Source of the DNA: Streptomyces sp. HD | GTDB taxonomy: Bacteria; Actinomycetota; Actinomycetes; Streptomycetales; Streptomycetaceae | Length of the DNA stretch: 64,000 bases | Assembly: GCF_028369295.1 (NCBI RefSeq) | Contig: NZ_JAQMYP010000035.1 | Span: 45,772-109,771, forward strand | Direction: 5' to 3' | Shown here: positions 43,222-51,008 of the stretch, piece after piece | How the letters are laid out: each line of letters opens with the position of its first letter | Position numbering within the stretch: position 1 is the first letter of the stretch | Translations under genes and position numbers: made by a program | Notes under the pieces: generated by a model | What the model saw: the letters and a program-made list of their open reading frames with translations, nothing else | Told to the model about the DNA's origin: nothing | The model's database searches: none

Positions 43222-44613
43222 TCACTTCTCGATCACCTCTCCGTCCGCCGCCGACTTCAGCTCCTCGTCGTAGCCCTTCGCCGCCTCCGCCACCGACATG
43301 TCGCCCGTCGTCACGCCCTCCATCGCTTCCTGGACGGCGGTGGAGACCTTCGGATACGCCGGGTAGGCGGGGCGGTAGTGGGTGCTCGCGACGAGGTCCG
43401 TGAAGAACTTGATGCCGGGTTGGGCGTCGGTGTACGCCGGGTCGTCCGCGACGTCCTTGCGTACGGCGATGCCGGAGTTGGCGACGTACCACTTCTGGGC
43501 GTTCGCCTTCGTCTGCATCGTCTTGATGAACTCGAAGGCCAGGTCGGGGTTGCCCGCCTTGGCCGGGATGGACCAGGTCCAGCCGCCGGACATGCTCACC
43601 TTGCCGGGAGCCTGGCCGTTCTGCGTGGGCATGGCGGCGAGGCCCAGCTCGTCCGACCACTCGGGCCATTCGTGACCACTCCCGGGCAGCCAGTCCTGCG
43701 GGAGCCAGGAGCCGTCGAGGGCGATGGCCAGCTTGCCCTTCGGCAGCCACTCGCCGCGCACCCGGGTCATGACGTTGGGATCGAGGGCGTCGGAGACGTC
43801 CGGGCCGAGCTTCTCCTTGTAGACGGTCTCGACGAAGGACAGGGAGTCCTTGAAGCCCTGGCCGCCGGCGATCCACTTCTTGGCGGACTTGTCGTACAGC
43901 GGGTCCGAGGTGCCGCCGCTCGCGCCCGTGCCGTACAGCAGCATCTCGAACGTCTGCATGGTGGCGGCCTCGCCGACCGGCTTGCCCGTGTAGACGTTGA
44001 GGGGGATGACGCCGGGGACCTTCTCCTTGACGGTCCGGGCGGCGTCGAGGACGTCGTCCCAGGTCTTCGGCTGCCAGTCGGCGGGCAGGCCGGCCTTCTT
44101 GAAGATGTCCTTGCTGAACCACAGCCCCCGGGTGTCCGTCCCGTCCGGGACGCCGTACGTCTTTCCGTCCTCGCCCTGCGCCGCTGCCTTCGCCGTGTCG
44201 ATGAACTTGTCCCAGTCCTGCCACTTGGCGAGGTACGGGTCGAGGGGCTTCAAATACCCGCTGGTGATGTCCGAGTTGATGAGGAAGGTGTCCTCGTAGA
44301 CCAGGTCGGGGGCGGTCTTGGGGGAGCGGAGCATCTGCTGGAGCTTGGTGTAGTACTCCGAGTCCGGGGCCTTGATGGGGACGAGCTCGACCTTCTTGCC
44401 GGGGTTCGCCTTCTCGAACTGCTTCTTGATGTCCGCGAGGTAGGTGTCCATCACCTTGATGGAGTTGTCCGTGGACTGCTTGAAGGAGACCTTGACGGTG
44501 TCCGGGTCACTGCCGGAGCCGCTGCCACAGGCGGTGAGAGTGCCTGCGGCGGCGAGGGTGAGGGCGAGCAGTGCGGGGAGCGTGGGGCGGGTGGCGGTGG
44601 GGCGCACGGGCAT
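43222..44613 (-). CDS. sugar-binding lipoprotein of the ABC transporter
   Basis: This 463-residue extracellular solute-binding protein has a lipoprotein signal MPVRPTATRPTLPALLALTL with lipobox LTAC, lipidated at Cys29. The mature part has the family-1 fold (KKQFEKANPGKKVELVPI, LVYEDTFLINSDITSGYL, GGWTWSIPAKAGNPDLAFEF). It delivers an oligosaccharide to the permeases. ATG 44613 has a GCAGGAGG site; an upstream in-frame start at 44631 is less likely. The sugar is not evident. A DasR-like site overlaps its promoter region. Confidence 0.92.
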   Translation of the reverse strand: MPVRPTATRPTLPALLALTLAAAGTLTACGSGSGSDPDTVKVSFKQSTDNSIKVMDTYLADIKKQFEKANPGKKVELVPIKAPDSEYYTKLQQMLRSPKTAPDLVYEDTFLINSDITSGYLKPLDPYLAKWQDWDKFIDTAKAAAQGEDGKTYGVPDGTDTRGLWFSKDIFKKAGLPADWQPKTWDDVLDAARTVKEKVPGVIPLNVYTGKPVGEAATMQTFEMLLYGTGASGGTSDPLYDKSAKKWIAGGQGFKDSLSFVETVYKEKLGPDVSDALDPNVMTRVRGEWLPKGKLAIALDGSWLPQDWLPGSGHEWPEWSDELGLAAMPTQNGQAPGKVSMSGGWTWSIPAKAGNPDLAFEFIKTMQTKANAQKWYVANSGIAVRKDVADDPAYTDAQPGIKFFTDLVASTHYRPAYPAYPKVSTAVQEAMEGVTTGDMSVAEAAKGYDEELKSAADGEVIEK

Positions 44614-44673
44614 GACCTCCTGCGGGCGCACGTCGTTGTGGCGCGGGGATGGCTGCCTGGTGAACGTAGGTTG

Positions 44674-44689
44674 AGTGGTCTAGTCAGGT
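44674..44689. promoter_or_regulatory. DasR-like responsive element
   Basis: AGTGGTCTAGTCAGGT matches the GlcNAc-responsive DasR consensus (A[C/G]TGGTCTAGACCA[C/G]T) at 13 of 16 positions, with a perfect left half. It lies about 60 bases before the transporter start and overlaps the stop of the upstream STAND gene. Confidence 0.5.
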
Positions 44690-46765
44690 CAATGCGTGTG
44701 CGGCGGATTGGGCGTCGGCGGCTTCGGCGGGGGCGTTGGCCATGGTGTAGGCATCGGCGGCTTGGAGGTAGTAGGCGCGGGCTTCGGTGGGGCGGTGGGC
44801 GCCCTCGTGGGTGACGAGAGCCAGACTGGAAAGGGTCATGCCTGCGCCATACCAGTCCTCGAACTCGCGGCAGGCGGCCAGAGCCTTGCCGTATGCCTCA
44901 ATGGCCTCTTGCGCCCGGTTTGCCTCCCGCAGGGCCTCGCCCAGGTTGTGCCATGCCGTGCCCTCGCGCCATCGGTCCCCGAGGACCTGGTAAAGGCTGC
45001 ATGCGTAGCTGTGGGCGTCGATCGCCTTCTCTACCTGGCCCACGGCCTGCAGAGCAATGCCGAGGTTGGTCCACGCGCCGGCCTCGCTGTGGCGATCGCC
45101 GGCGCGCTGCAACAGGACGCGGGCGCGGGTATGGGCATTGACCGCCTCCCTCACCCGGCCTGCCTCGCCCATGGCAAGGCCGAGGTTGCCCCACGCCATC
45201 GCCTCGCCGAGGCTGTCCCCAACTGCCTGGCACAGGTCGCGAGAGCGGGTGAGCGCGTCGATCGCCTCCCTCGTCCGGCTCGCCTCCCGTAGAGCGACGC
45301 CGAGGCGGTTACAAGCATCGGCTTCGCTGCCCGGGTCCCCTGCACGGTGGACTGCCTCCCAGGCGGCACGCGCAGTGGTGATCCAGTCGTCGAAGTACCG
45401 CCGCCAGGACAGATACTCCGCCATGCGCTCGGCCAGCCGCACCGCGTTCTCCGCGTGGCGCTCCTCATCCGCCCACTGCACGGCCGCCACCAGCCCCGCC
45501 CGCTCTGCGTCCAGCCACGCCAGCGCCTGAGCCCGGTTTGTGTACCGCTCCGGCTCCGGATTTCCCGGGATCCACCGCAGTCGGTCATCCGCCGCATCTG
45601 CCCATTGACAGTAGAACCCCAGCAGCCGCTCCCGCGCCGTATCCCCTTCCTCCCTAAAGTCCGCATCCCTGCTCACGACACCCGCCCCGAACGCCCGCAC
45701 CAGGTCATGCAATCGCCACCGCACACCCCCACCCTGCGGAACCGCAGTGACAAGACCAGCGGTCGCCAAGTCCTCCAGCAGCCCCATGGCGGCATTCACG
45801 GCCAAGTCGATCAAGGCGGCCACGGCCTCCGTACTCGTGTCGGCGCCTGGTGCCAGGGCCAGCAGACGCAGCAGCCGGGCATGCTCGGCCGGCAGTCGGC
45901 GGTACGACGTCTCCAGGACCGGCCGCAGGGCGAGTGAGCGGCCGTACAGGTCCGTGCCGGTGCTGCCGTTGTCCAGGACAGCCGTGGGATCCTCGGCTTC
46001 CCTGATCTCGGCCGCCAGCGAGGCAATGCCACGGTGCCGCCGCCGACGGAGCATCGCGGCGGCGATGTGCAGGGCAAGCGGCAAGTGCCCGCACAACTCG
46101 GCCAGTTCACGCAGCGCCTGCGGTTCCCGCTCCGGGCGGTCGTCACGTTCGTCGGCGGCATGGAGGGCGTGGGTCACGAGGGCGACGGAGTCGTCCCGGG
46201 CGAGTGCTTCGACGTCGATGAGGCGTACGGGGAGGGAGTCGGGGCGGTCCCGCGAAGTGATCAGCACCCGGTGATGGTCCGTGCCGGGCAGCAGATCCCG
46301 GAACTGGGACGGGTCCGAGACGTTGTCCAGGATCAGCAGCGTGCGGTTCCGCCGTTCGGAGAGCAGCCTGCGGTAGACGTCGTACTGCCGCGCGGCCTCC
46401 TGCGGCAGCTCCGCCCCCTGCACACCCATCGCATCGAGCAGCGCCAGCACCGCCTGATCCGCCGTCACCGGATCGTCGTCGTACCCCCGCAGATCCACGA
46501 ACAGCGTCCCACCGGGGAACCACCCCTCCGCACAGGCCCGATGCGCAGCCTCGACCGCCAACGCCGTCTTCCCGATACCGCCCATCCCCGTGACGGCGAA
46601 GATGAGCACAGGAAGCGCACCCGAGTCCCCCGCATCAGACGCGAGCTGTGCGAGCAACCGCCCAAGCTCCGCCGACCGCCCCGTGAACGCCAACGGCCGC
46701 GGCGGCAGCGTCGCGCTCGCGCGCGGTACCGGCCCGTGGACGGTACCCCTACCCCCGGCCTCCAC
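44684..46765 (-). CDS. NB-ARC-TPR STAND protein downstream of a split PNP effector
   Basis: This protein has about 693 residues. It has an NB-ARC domain (LAFTGRSAELGRLLAQLAS, Walker A TGMGGIGKTALAVEAAH, Walker B TLLILDNVSDPSQFRDLLPG, VLITSRDRPDSLPVRL, CGHLPLAL), a winged helix and about six TPR units (SEAGAWTNLGIALQAVGQVEK type). It is highly similar to the NB-ARC part of the protein at 36322. The frame is open to a GTG at 46876, overlapping the PNP gene by 128 bases in the +1 frame; the GTG at 46765 gives a 17-base overlap and is preferred. A translational fusion by frameshift is also possible. It is probably the receptor for the PNP effector. Confidence 0.82.
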   Translation of the reverse strand: MEAGGRGTVHGPVPRASATLPPRPLAFTGRSAELGRLLAQLASDAGDSGALPVLIFAVTGMGGIGKTALAVEAAHRACAEGWFPGGTLFVDLRGYDDDPVTADQAVLALLDAMGVQGAELPQEAARQYDVYRRLLSERRNRTLLILDNVSDPSQFRDLLPGTDHHRVLITSRDRPDSLPVRLIDVEALARDDSVALVTHALHAADERDDRPEREPQALRELAELCGHLPLALHIAAAMLRRRRHRGIASLAAEIREAEDPTAVLDNGSTGTDLYGRSLALRPVLETSYRRLPAEHARLLRLLALAPGADTSTEAVAALIDLAVNAAMGLLEDLATAGLVTAVPQGGGVRWRLHDLVRAFGAGVVSRDADFREEGDTARERLLGFYCQWADAADDRLRWIPGNPEPERYTNRAQALAWLDAERAGLVAAVQWADEERHAENAVRLAERMAEYLSWRRYFDDWITTARAAWEAVHRAGDPGSEADACNRLGVALREASRTREAIDALTRSRDLCQAVGDSLGEAMAWGNLGLAMGEAGRVREAVNAHTRARVLLQRAGDRHSEAGAWTNLGIALQAVGQVEKAIDAHSYACSLYQVLGDRWREGTAWHNLGEALREANRAQEAIEAYGKALAACREFEDWYGAGMTLSSLALVTHEGAHRPTEARAYYLQAADAYTMANAPAEAADAQSAAHALT

Positions 46766-47606
46766 CGGTCTGCTTACCGATGACCGTGCCGTAAAAGGTC
46801 CCGCCCCGAAAGTCGATGTGGTCGCCCCCACCCCGATGGGGCCCCTCCTCGGAGTCGTCGGACCCGGACGCCCCACCCCGCGGCCGATGTTTCCGCAGCA
46901 CCGCCACCGCCACGGCAGCCGCCTGCGCGGCAGCCCGCTCCTGTGACCCGGACGCGTCGTCGTCCCCCTTGTCGGCGTTGGCCCGGTCGCTGATCCCCCG
47001 GATCACCAGCGCGTCCAACTGCCCACTCAGATGCGCCGCGTGAGCCGCCCCGGAACCCTCCATCTCGATCGCGTACGCGTCGCCGTAGTTCCGTCGGACG
47101 AAGTCCGCGAAGGCGGATTCGTGATCGGCGAGGACGACATCCCCGCAGGCGATCGGCTTACGGTGCCCCCGCACCCCCTCCCCGGCCAGCTCCCGCAACG
47201 CCGACCGCGCCGCCTGCACCAGCCGGTGCGAGCCGTGCCAGACCTCGGGGCGCGCCTCGAAGCCGTCCGGTGTCAGCTTGCCGCCCTGGACGGCGTACAC
47301 CTTGGTGCCGACCACGACGTCGCCGAGCTCGATGTCGTCCTTCAGCCCGCCCGCGACCCCGACGAACAGCAGCGCCTCGGGGCGGAGCCAGGAGACCAGC
47401 TGCATGGTGAGCGCGGCGGCGTTCATCGCCCCCTCGCCCAGCTCGGCGATCGAGAGCGTCCAGGGCGTGCCCGCGAGCCGGCCGCGTTCGACACGGGTTC
47501 CGTCGGCGTGGACGAGTTCCTCGGTGTCGTCCAGGTGCGCGCGTACGGCGTCGTACTCGACGGGGAGCGCGGTGAGGACGACAACGCTGGGAGAAGTCTC
47601 TGACAC
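46749..47606 (-). CDS. stand-alone PNP-family effector with C-terminal amyloid-like motif
   Basis: This 285-residue protein has a nucleosidase domain: VVVLTALPVEYDAVRAHLDD, LFVGVAGGLKDDIELGDVVVG, YAIEMEGSGAAHAAHL and RGISDRANADKG, with the catalytic Glu and Asp retained. An acidic linker leads to a C-terminal motif at 262-279, DHIDFRGGTFYGTVIGKQ, followed by TGGGRG and the stop. This resembles bacterial amyloid signalling motifs that link effectors to NLR-like receptors. GTG 47606 fits AAGGGG directly before it; the open frame to 48380 is a shadow. It is the first gene of a pair with the STAND at 44684 and is divergent from a membrane protein gene. Confidence 0.85.
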   Translation of the reverse strand: MSETSPSVVVLTALPVEYDAVRAHLDDTEELVHADGTRVERGRLAGTPWTLSIAELGEGAMNAAALTMQLVSWLRPEALLFVGVAGGLKDDIELGDVVVGTKVYAVQGGKLTPDGFEARPEVWHGSHRLVQAARSALRELAGEGVRGHRKPIACGDVVLADHESAFADFVRRNYGDAYAIEMEGSGAAHAAHLSGQLDALVIRGISDRANADKGDDDASGSQERAAAQAAAVAVAVLRKHRPRGGASGSDDSEEGPHRGGGDHIDFRGGTFYGTVIGKQTGGGRG

Positions 47607-47614
47607 CCCCTTAA

Positions 47615-47629
47615 GGTACTGCCAAGTGG
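47615..47629. promoter_or_regulatory. shared 15-base element, copy 2
   Basis: GGTACTGCCAAGTGG is identical to the element at 39108-39122. It lies 9-23 bases before the PNP start and in the divergent region to the membrane-protein gene. Sense strand: CCACTTGGCAGTACC. Confidence 0.6.
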
Positions 47630-47705
47630 CAGGCCCGGGCGGGTCGTTGGCCACCGAAGGACCAGAGGCCAGAGGACCAGGGGCCGGGGAAAGGGGATCG
47701 CCGTC

Positions 47706-48281
47706 ATGGCCGGTACGGAGTCGGACGTCACCGTCGGGCAGTTGCTGCTCGCCGAGTACCAGAGCCTGAAGGACGAGCAGAAGGCCCGCATCGGCTTCCG
47801 GGACAACCTGCTGTACGTCACCCTCGCGGTCGTCGCCGCTGTCATCGCCGCCGCGGCCCAGGCGAAGCAGACGTCGATGCTGCTGGCGTTGCCGCCGGTG
47901 TGTGTGGTGCTCGGGTGGACGTACCTGGTCAACGACGAGAAGATCTCGGCGATCGGGAGGTACGTCAGGGGCGAGTTGGGGCCCGGACTCGCTCGACTCG
48001 CCGGTACGGAGGCCGTGTTCGGGTGGGAGACCTTCCACCGGGGGGACGCGCGACGCGTGTCGCGCAAGGTCGTGCAGCTCGTCGTCGACCTGCTGGCCTT
48101 CTGCGTCGTACCCCTGAGCGCGCTCATCGTGTACTGGGCCGGCGACGAGACCTCGACGGGACTCGTGCTGCTGTCCCTGCTGGAGGCGCTCGCCGTGGCT
48201 GGGCTGGCGGCGTACGTCGTGCTGTACGCGCTGCCGTTCGGGTCGGCGGCGGGAGACGCGGCGGGGAACAGCGCCGGCTGA
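47706..48281 (+). CDS. four-helix membrane protein of unknown function
   Basis: This 191-residue protein has a hydrophilic N-terminal helix (TVGQLLLAEYQSLKDEQKAR), a pair of membrane helices at about 36-52 and 57-75, a cytoplasmic-looking middle region (NDEKISAIGRYVRGELGPGL), and a second pair at about 122-145 and 151-173. I do not recognise the family. It resembles small membrane proteins found beside conflict systems, but the four-helix layout does not fit SLATT exactly. ATG 47706 is divergent from the PNP effector 99 bases away and may be coregulated through the shared 15-base element. Confidence 0.7.
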   Translation: MAGTESDVTVGQLLLAEYQSLKDEQKARIGFRDNLLYVTLAVVAAVIAAAAQAKQTSMLLALPPVCVVLGWTYLVNDEKISAIGRYVRGELGPGLARLAGTEAVFGWETFHRGDARRVSRKVVQLVVDLLAFCVVPLSALIVYWAGDETSTGLVLLSLLEALAVAGLAAYVVLYALPFGSAAGDAAGNSAG

Positions 48282-48322
48282 GCCCTGTAGGAGCGGGAGA
48301 ACTCGGCCGAGAACCAGTCGGC

Positions 48323-49054
48323 CTACCCGGCCCCCGATCCTGCTCCCGTCCCCGGTGCCGTCCCCGGTCCCGAAACCCACCGATAGACCAGTTCCGGCCT
48401 CCCCACCTGCCCATAGACCGGCTTCCGCTCAGCCCTTCCGGCCTCCACCAGGTGCTCCAGATACCGCCGAGCCGTGATCCGGGAAATCCCCACGGCCTCG
48501 GCGACCCCCGCCGCCGTGAGCCCCTCCCCGGCGTCCCGCACGGCCCCGGTCACCCGCTCCAGCGTCGGTGCGCTCAACCCCTTCGGCAGGGCCGCCGGCC
48601 CGGGCGCCCGCAGGGCCGCCAGTGCCCGGTCCACCTCGTCCTGCCCGCTCGCCTCTCCCACCGCCGCGTGGAACTCGGCGTACCGGACCAGCCGGTCCCG
48701 CAGTGTCGCGAAGGTGAACGGCTTCAGGACGTACTGCACGACCCCGAGCGAGACCCCCTCCCGCACCACGGCCAGATCCCGCGCCGACGTCACCGCGATG
48801 ACATCCGCGTGATGGCCGGCCGTCCGCAGTGACCGCGCCAGCTGCAGCCCGTGCACATCGGGCAGATGCAGGTCGAGCAGCAGCAGGTCCACCGGCGTCC
48901 GCTCCAGCGCGCGCCGCGCCTCCGCGCCCGTGTGCGCCTTTCCGACCGCGACGAAGCCCGGCACCCGGCCGACGTACATCATGTGCGCGTCCGCCGCCAC
49001 CGGATCGTCCTCCACGACCAGGACACGAATCGCCTGCTCGTCCGACGCCGTCAT
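48323..49054 (-). CDS. CitB/DcuR-type response regulator
   Basis: This 243-residue protein has a receiver domain (RVLVVEDDPVAADAHMMYV, phospho-Asp in VDLLLLDLHLPDVHGL, Lys in QYVLKPF), a linker, and a helix-turn-helix (LTAAGVAEAVGISRITARRYLEHL). It is the regulator of the kinase at 49051, with a four-base ATGA overlap. CitB/DcuR regulators control uptake of C4-dicarboxylates or citrate, in line with the divergent dctA-type gene. The C-terminus is Gly/Pro-rich. Confidence 0.92.
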   Translation of the reverse strand: MTASDEQAIRVLVVEDDPVAADAHMMYVGRVPGFVAVGKAHTGAEARRALERTPVDLLLLDLHLPDVHGLQLARSLRTAGHHADVIAVTSARDLAVVREGVSLGVVQYVLKPFTFATLRDRLVRYAEFHAAVGEASGQDEVDRALAALRAPGPAALPKGLSAPTLERVTGAVRDAGEGLTAAGVAEAVGISRITARRYLEHLVEAGRAERKPVYGQVGRPELVYRWVSGPGTAPGTGAGSGAG

Positions 49055-50811
49055 ACGTCACCTCTCGAAACCGCCGTGCCCCCGGAACCGGCCCCCTCCG
49101 TCGAACGGGAACCTCGCGCCCCGGAGGAACCCTGCGCCCCAGGGGAACCTTCCGTCCCGGAGGAACCCTCCATCGAACCCGCGCCTCCCCCCGGCACGGT
49201 CTCCACCAACGGCAACCGCACCTCGAACACCGCCCCGCCCCCGTCGGCCTCCGTCACCGACAACACCCCTTGGTGCCGGACCGCGGCCTGCCGTACGAGC
49301 GCCAGCCCCAGCCCCCGGCCACCCGGCCCGGCCGGCTTCGTGGAGAAGCCGCGCTGGAACACCGCCTCGGCGAGCGCGGGGCCCACCCCGGCCCCGGTGT
49401 CCGACACCCGCAGCACCAGCTCGCCGCCCTCGCGGCCCTCGGCGTAAGCCGTCACCGTCACCCGTGCACCCACGCTTCCCTGCGCCGCGTCGACCGCGTT
49501 GTCGATCAGGTTGCCCAGTATCGTCACGAGGTCCCGGGCGGGCAGGGTGTCGGGCAGCAGGCCGTCGTCCAGGCGGCTGTCCTCCGACACGACGAGCTCC
49601 ACGCCCCGCTCGTTGGCCTGCGCCGTCTTGCCCAGCAGGAGGGCCGCGAGCACCGGCTCGCTGACCGCCGCGACCACCTGGTCCGTCAGGGCCTGGGCCA
49701 GCTCCAGCTCGGCCGTCGCGAATTCGACGGCCTCCTCGGCCCGCCCGAGCTCGATCAGGGAGACCACCGTGTGCAGCCGGTTCGCCGCCTCGTGCGCCTG
49801 CGAGCGCAGTGCCTGGGTGAAGCCCCGCTCGGAGTCCAACTCGCCCATCAGGGACTGGAGTTCGGTCACATCGCGCAGTGTCACCACCGTGCCGCGGCGT
49901 TCTCCGCCCGACACCGGTGAGGTGTTCACGGCCAGGACGCGTGCCGCCGTCAGATGGACCTCGTCGACCCTCGGCTCCGAGGCCAGCAGCGCCCCGGTGA
50001 GCGGTGCGGGCAGGCCGAGCTCCGCGACCGACCGGCCCACCACGTCGCCGGCCACGCCCAGCAGCTCCCGCCCCCCGTCGTTGATCAGCGCCACCCGGTA
50101 CTGCCCGTCCAGCATCAGCAGCCCCTCACGCACCGCATGCAACGCGGCCTGGTGGTAGTCGTGCATCCGGCTCAGCTCGGCCGCGTTCATGCCATGGGTG
50201 TGCCGGCGCAGCCGGGCGTTGATCACGTACGTGCCGATCGCGCCGAGCGCGAGCGCGCCCGCCGCCACCCCGATCAGCGCCGTCAGCTGGTCCTGCACCC
50301 GCTTGCTGATCGCCTCGACCCTGATCCCCGCGCTGACCATGCCGACGATGTGCGCCGGGTCCCGCCCCCCGTCGTAGATCGGCACGACCGCCCGCACGGA
50401 GGGGCCGAGCGTGCCGGTGTACGTCTCGGTGAAGGGCTCCCCGCGCAGGGCGCGCGCCGTGTGGCCGCGGAAGTGCTGGCCGATCTGCTCCTCGTCGGGG
50501 TGCGTCCAGCGGATGCCCTCGGGGTTCATGATCGTGACGAAGTCGACCTCGGCGTCGTGCTGGACACGGAGCGCGTACGGCTGGAGCTCGGCCGTCGGGT
50601 CGGCGGTACGGATCGCCTCCGGCACGGTCGGGGCGTCGGCGATCGACTGGGCCACCGCCTTGGCCTGGCGGCCCGCCGCGTCCTCGGCCTGGCCACGGTC
50701 GCTGATGTAGGTGAACACCGCGTACCCGGCGACGAGCACCGCTATCAGCACGGCCTGCATCGCGAAGAGCTGGGCGGCCAGGCTGCGGGGCCGGGGGACG
50801 GGGATGCGCAT
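49051..50811 (-). CDS. CitA/DcuS-type sensor histidine kinase
   Basis: This 586-residue kinase has a membrane helix near 12-35, an extracytoplasmic sCache/PAS-like domain (about 40-180, with WTHPDEEQIGQHFRGHTARAL and TYTGTLGPSVRAVVPIYD), a second helix near 190-210 and a cytoplasmic PAS domain. The H-box is QAHEAANRLHTVVSLIELG and the ATP-binding domain has NLIDNAVDAAQG and SDTGAGVG. The C-terminal tail is low complexity (SSGTEGSPGAQGSSG). It senses external dicarboxylate or citrate and acts on the coupled regulator. It is divergent from the transporter gene. Confidence 0.92.
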   Translation of the reverse strand: MRIPVPRPRSLAAQLFAMQAVLIAVLVAGYAVFTYISDRGQAEDAAGRQAKAVAQSIADAPTVPEAIRTADPTAELQPYALRVQHDAEVDFVTIMNPEGIRWTHPDEEQIGQHFRGHTARALRGEPFTETYTGTLGPSVRAVVPIYDGGRDPAHIVGMVSAGIRVEAISKRVQDQLTALIGVAAGALALGAIGTYVINARLRRHTHGMNAAELSRMHDYHQAALHAVREGLLMLDGQYRVALINDGGRELLGVAGDVVGRSVAELGLPAPLTGALLASEPRVDEVHLTAARVLAVNTSPVSGGERRGTVVTLRDVTELQSLMGELDSERGFTQALRSQAHEAANRLHTVVSLIELGRAEEAVEFATAELELAQALTDQVVAAVSEPVLAALLLGKTAQANERGVELVVSEDSRLDDGLLPDTLPARDLVTILGNLIDNAVDAAQGSVGARVTVTAYAEGREGGELVLRVSDTGAGVGPALAEAVFQRGFSTKPAGPGGRGLGLALVRQAAVRHQGVLSVTEADGGGAVFEVRLPLVETVPGGGAGSMEGSSGTEGSPGAQGSSGARGSRSTEGAGSGGTAVSRGDV

Positions 50812-51008
50812 GTCGTCAGTCTGCCTCCATGGCTGATTGTGAACTAAATGAACGGAAGGGTGACCGCCCTCACACGGCAGGAGATAGTCACCGCATCGCT
50901 GAGTAGTACGCCCCCGTCCCCAGGGCCCGCGAGCCGGTCAGCGAACCCCCACCCCGGACGTGAGCCGCACGCCGGTGACAACCGACGAAGACGTCAAGGA
51001 GGGCAGCC

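Noticed and set aside
47706..48281. SLATT-family effector
   Set aside because: SLATT has one pair of membrane helices; this protein has two pairs and no clear signature.
36322..48281. Prophage or integrative element boundaries around the STAND genes
   Set aside because: No integrase, transposase, tRNA or matching direct repeats were seen at the edges.
47900..48832. Plus-strand frame of about 310 codons across the membrane-protein and regulator genes
   Set aside because: It is an Arg/Gly/Pro-rich shadow of the real genes at 47706 and 48323.
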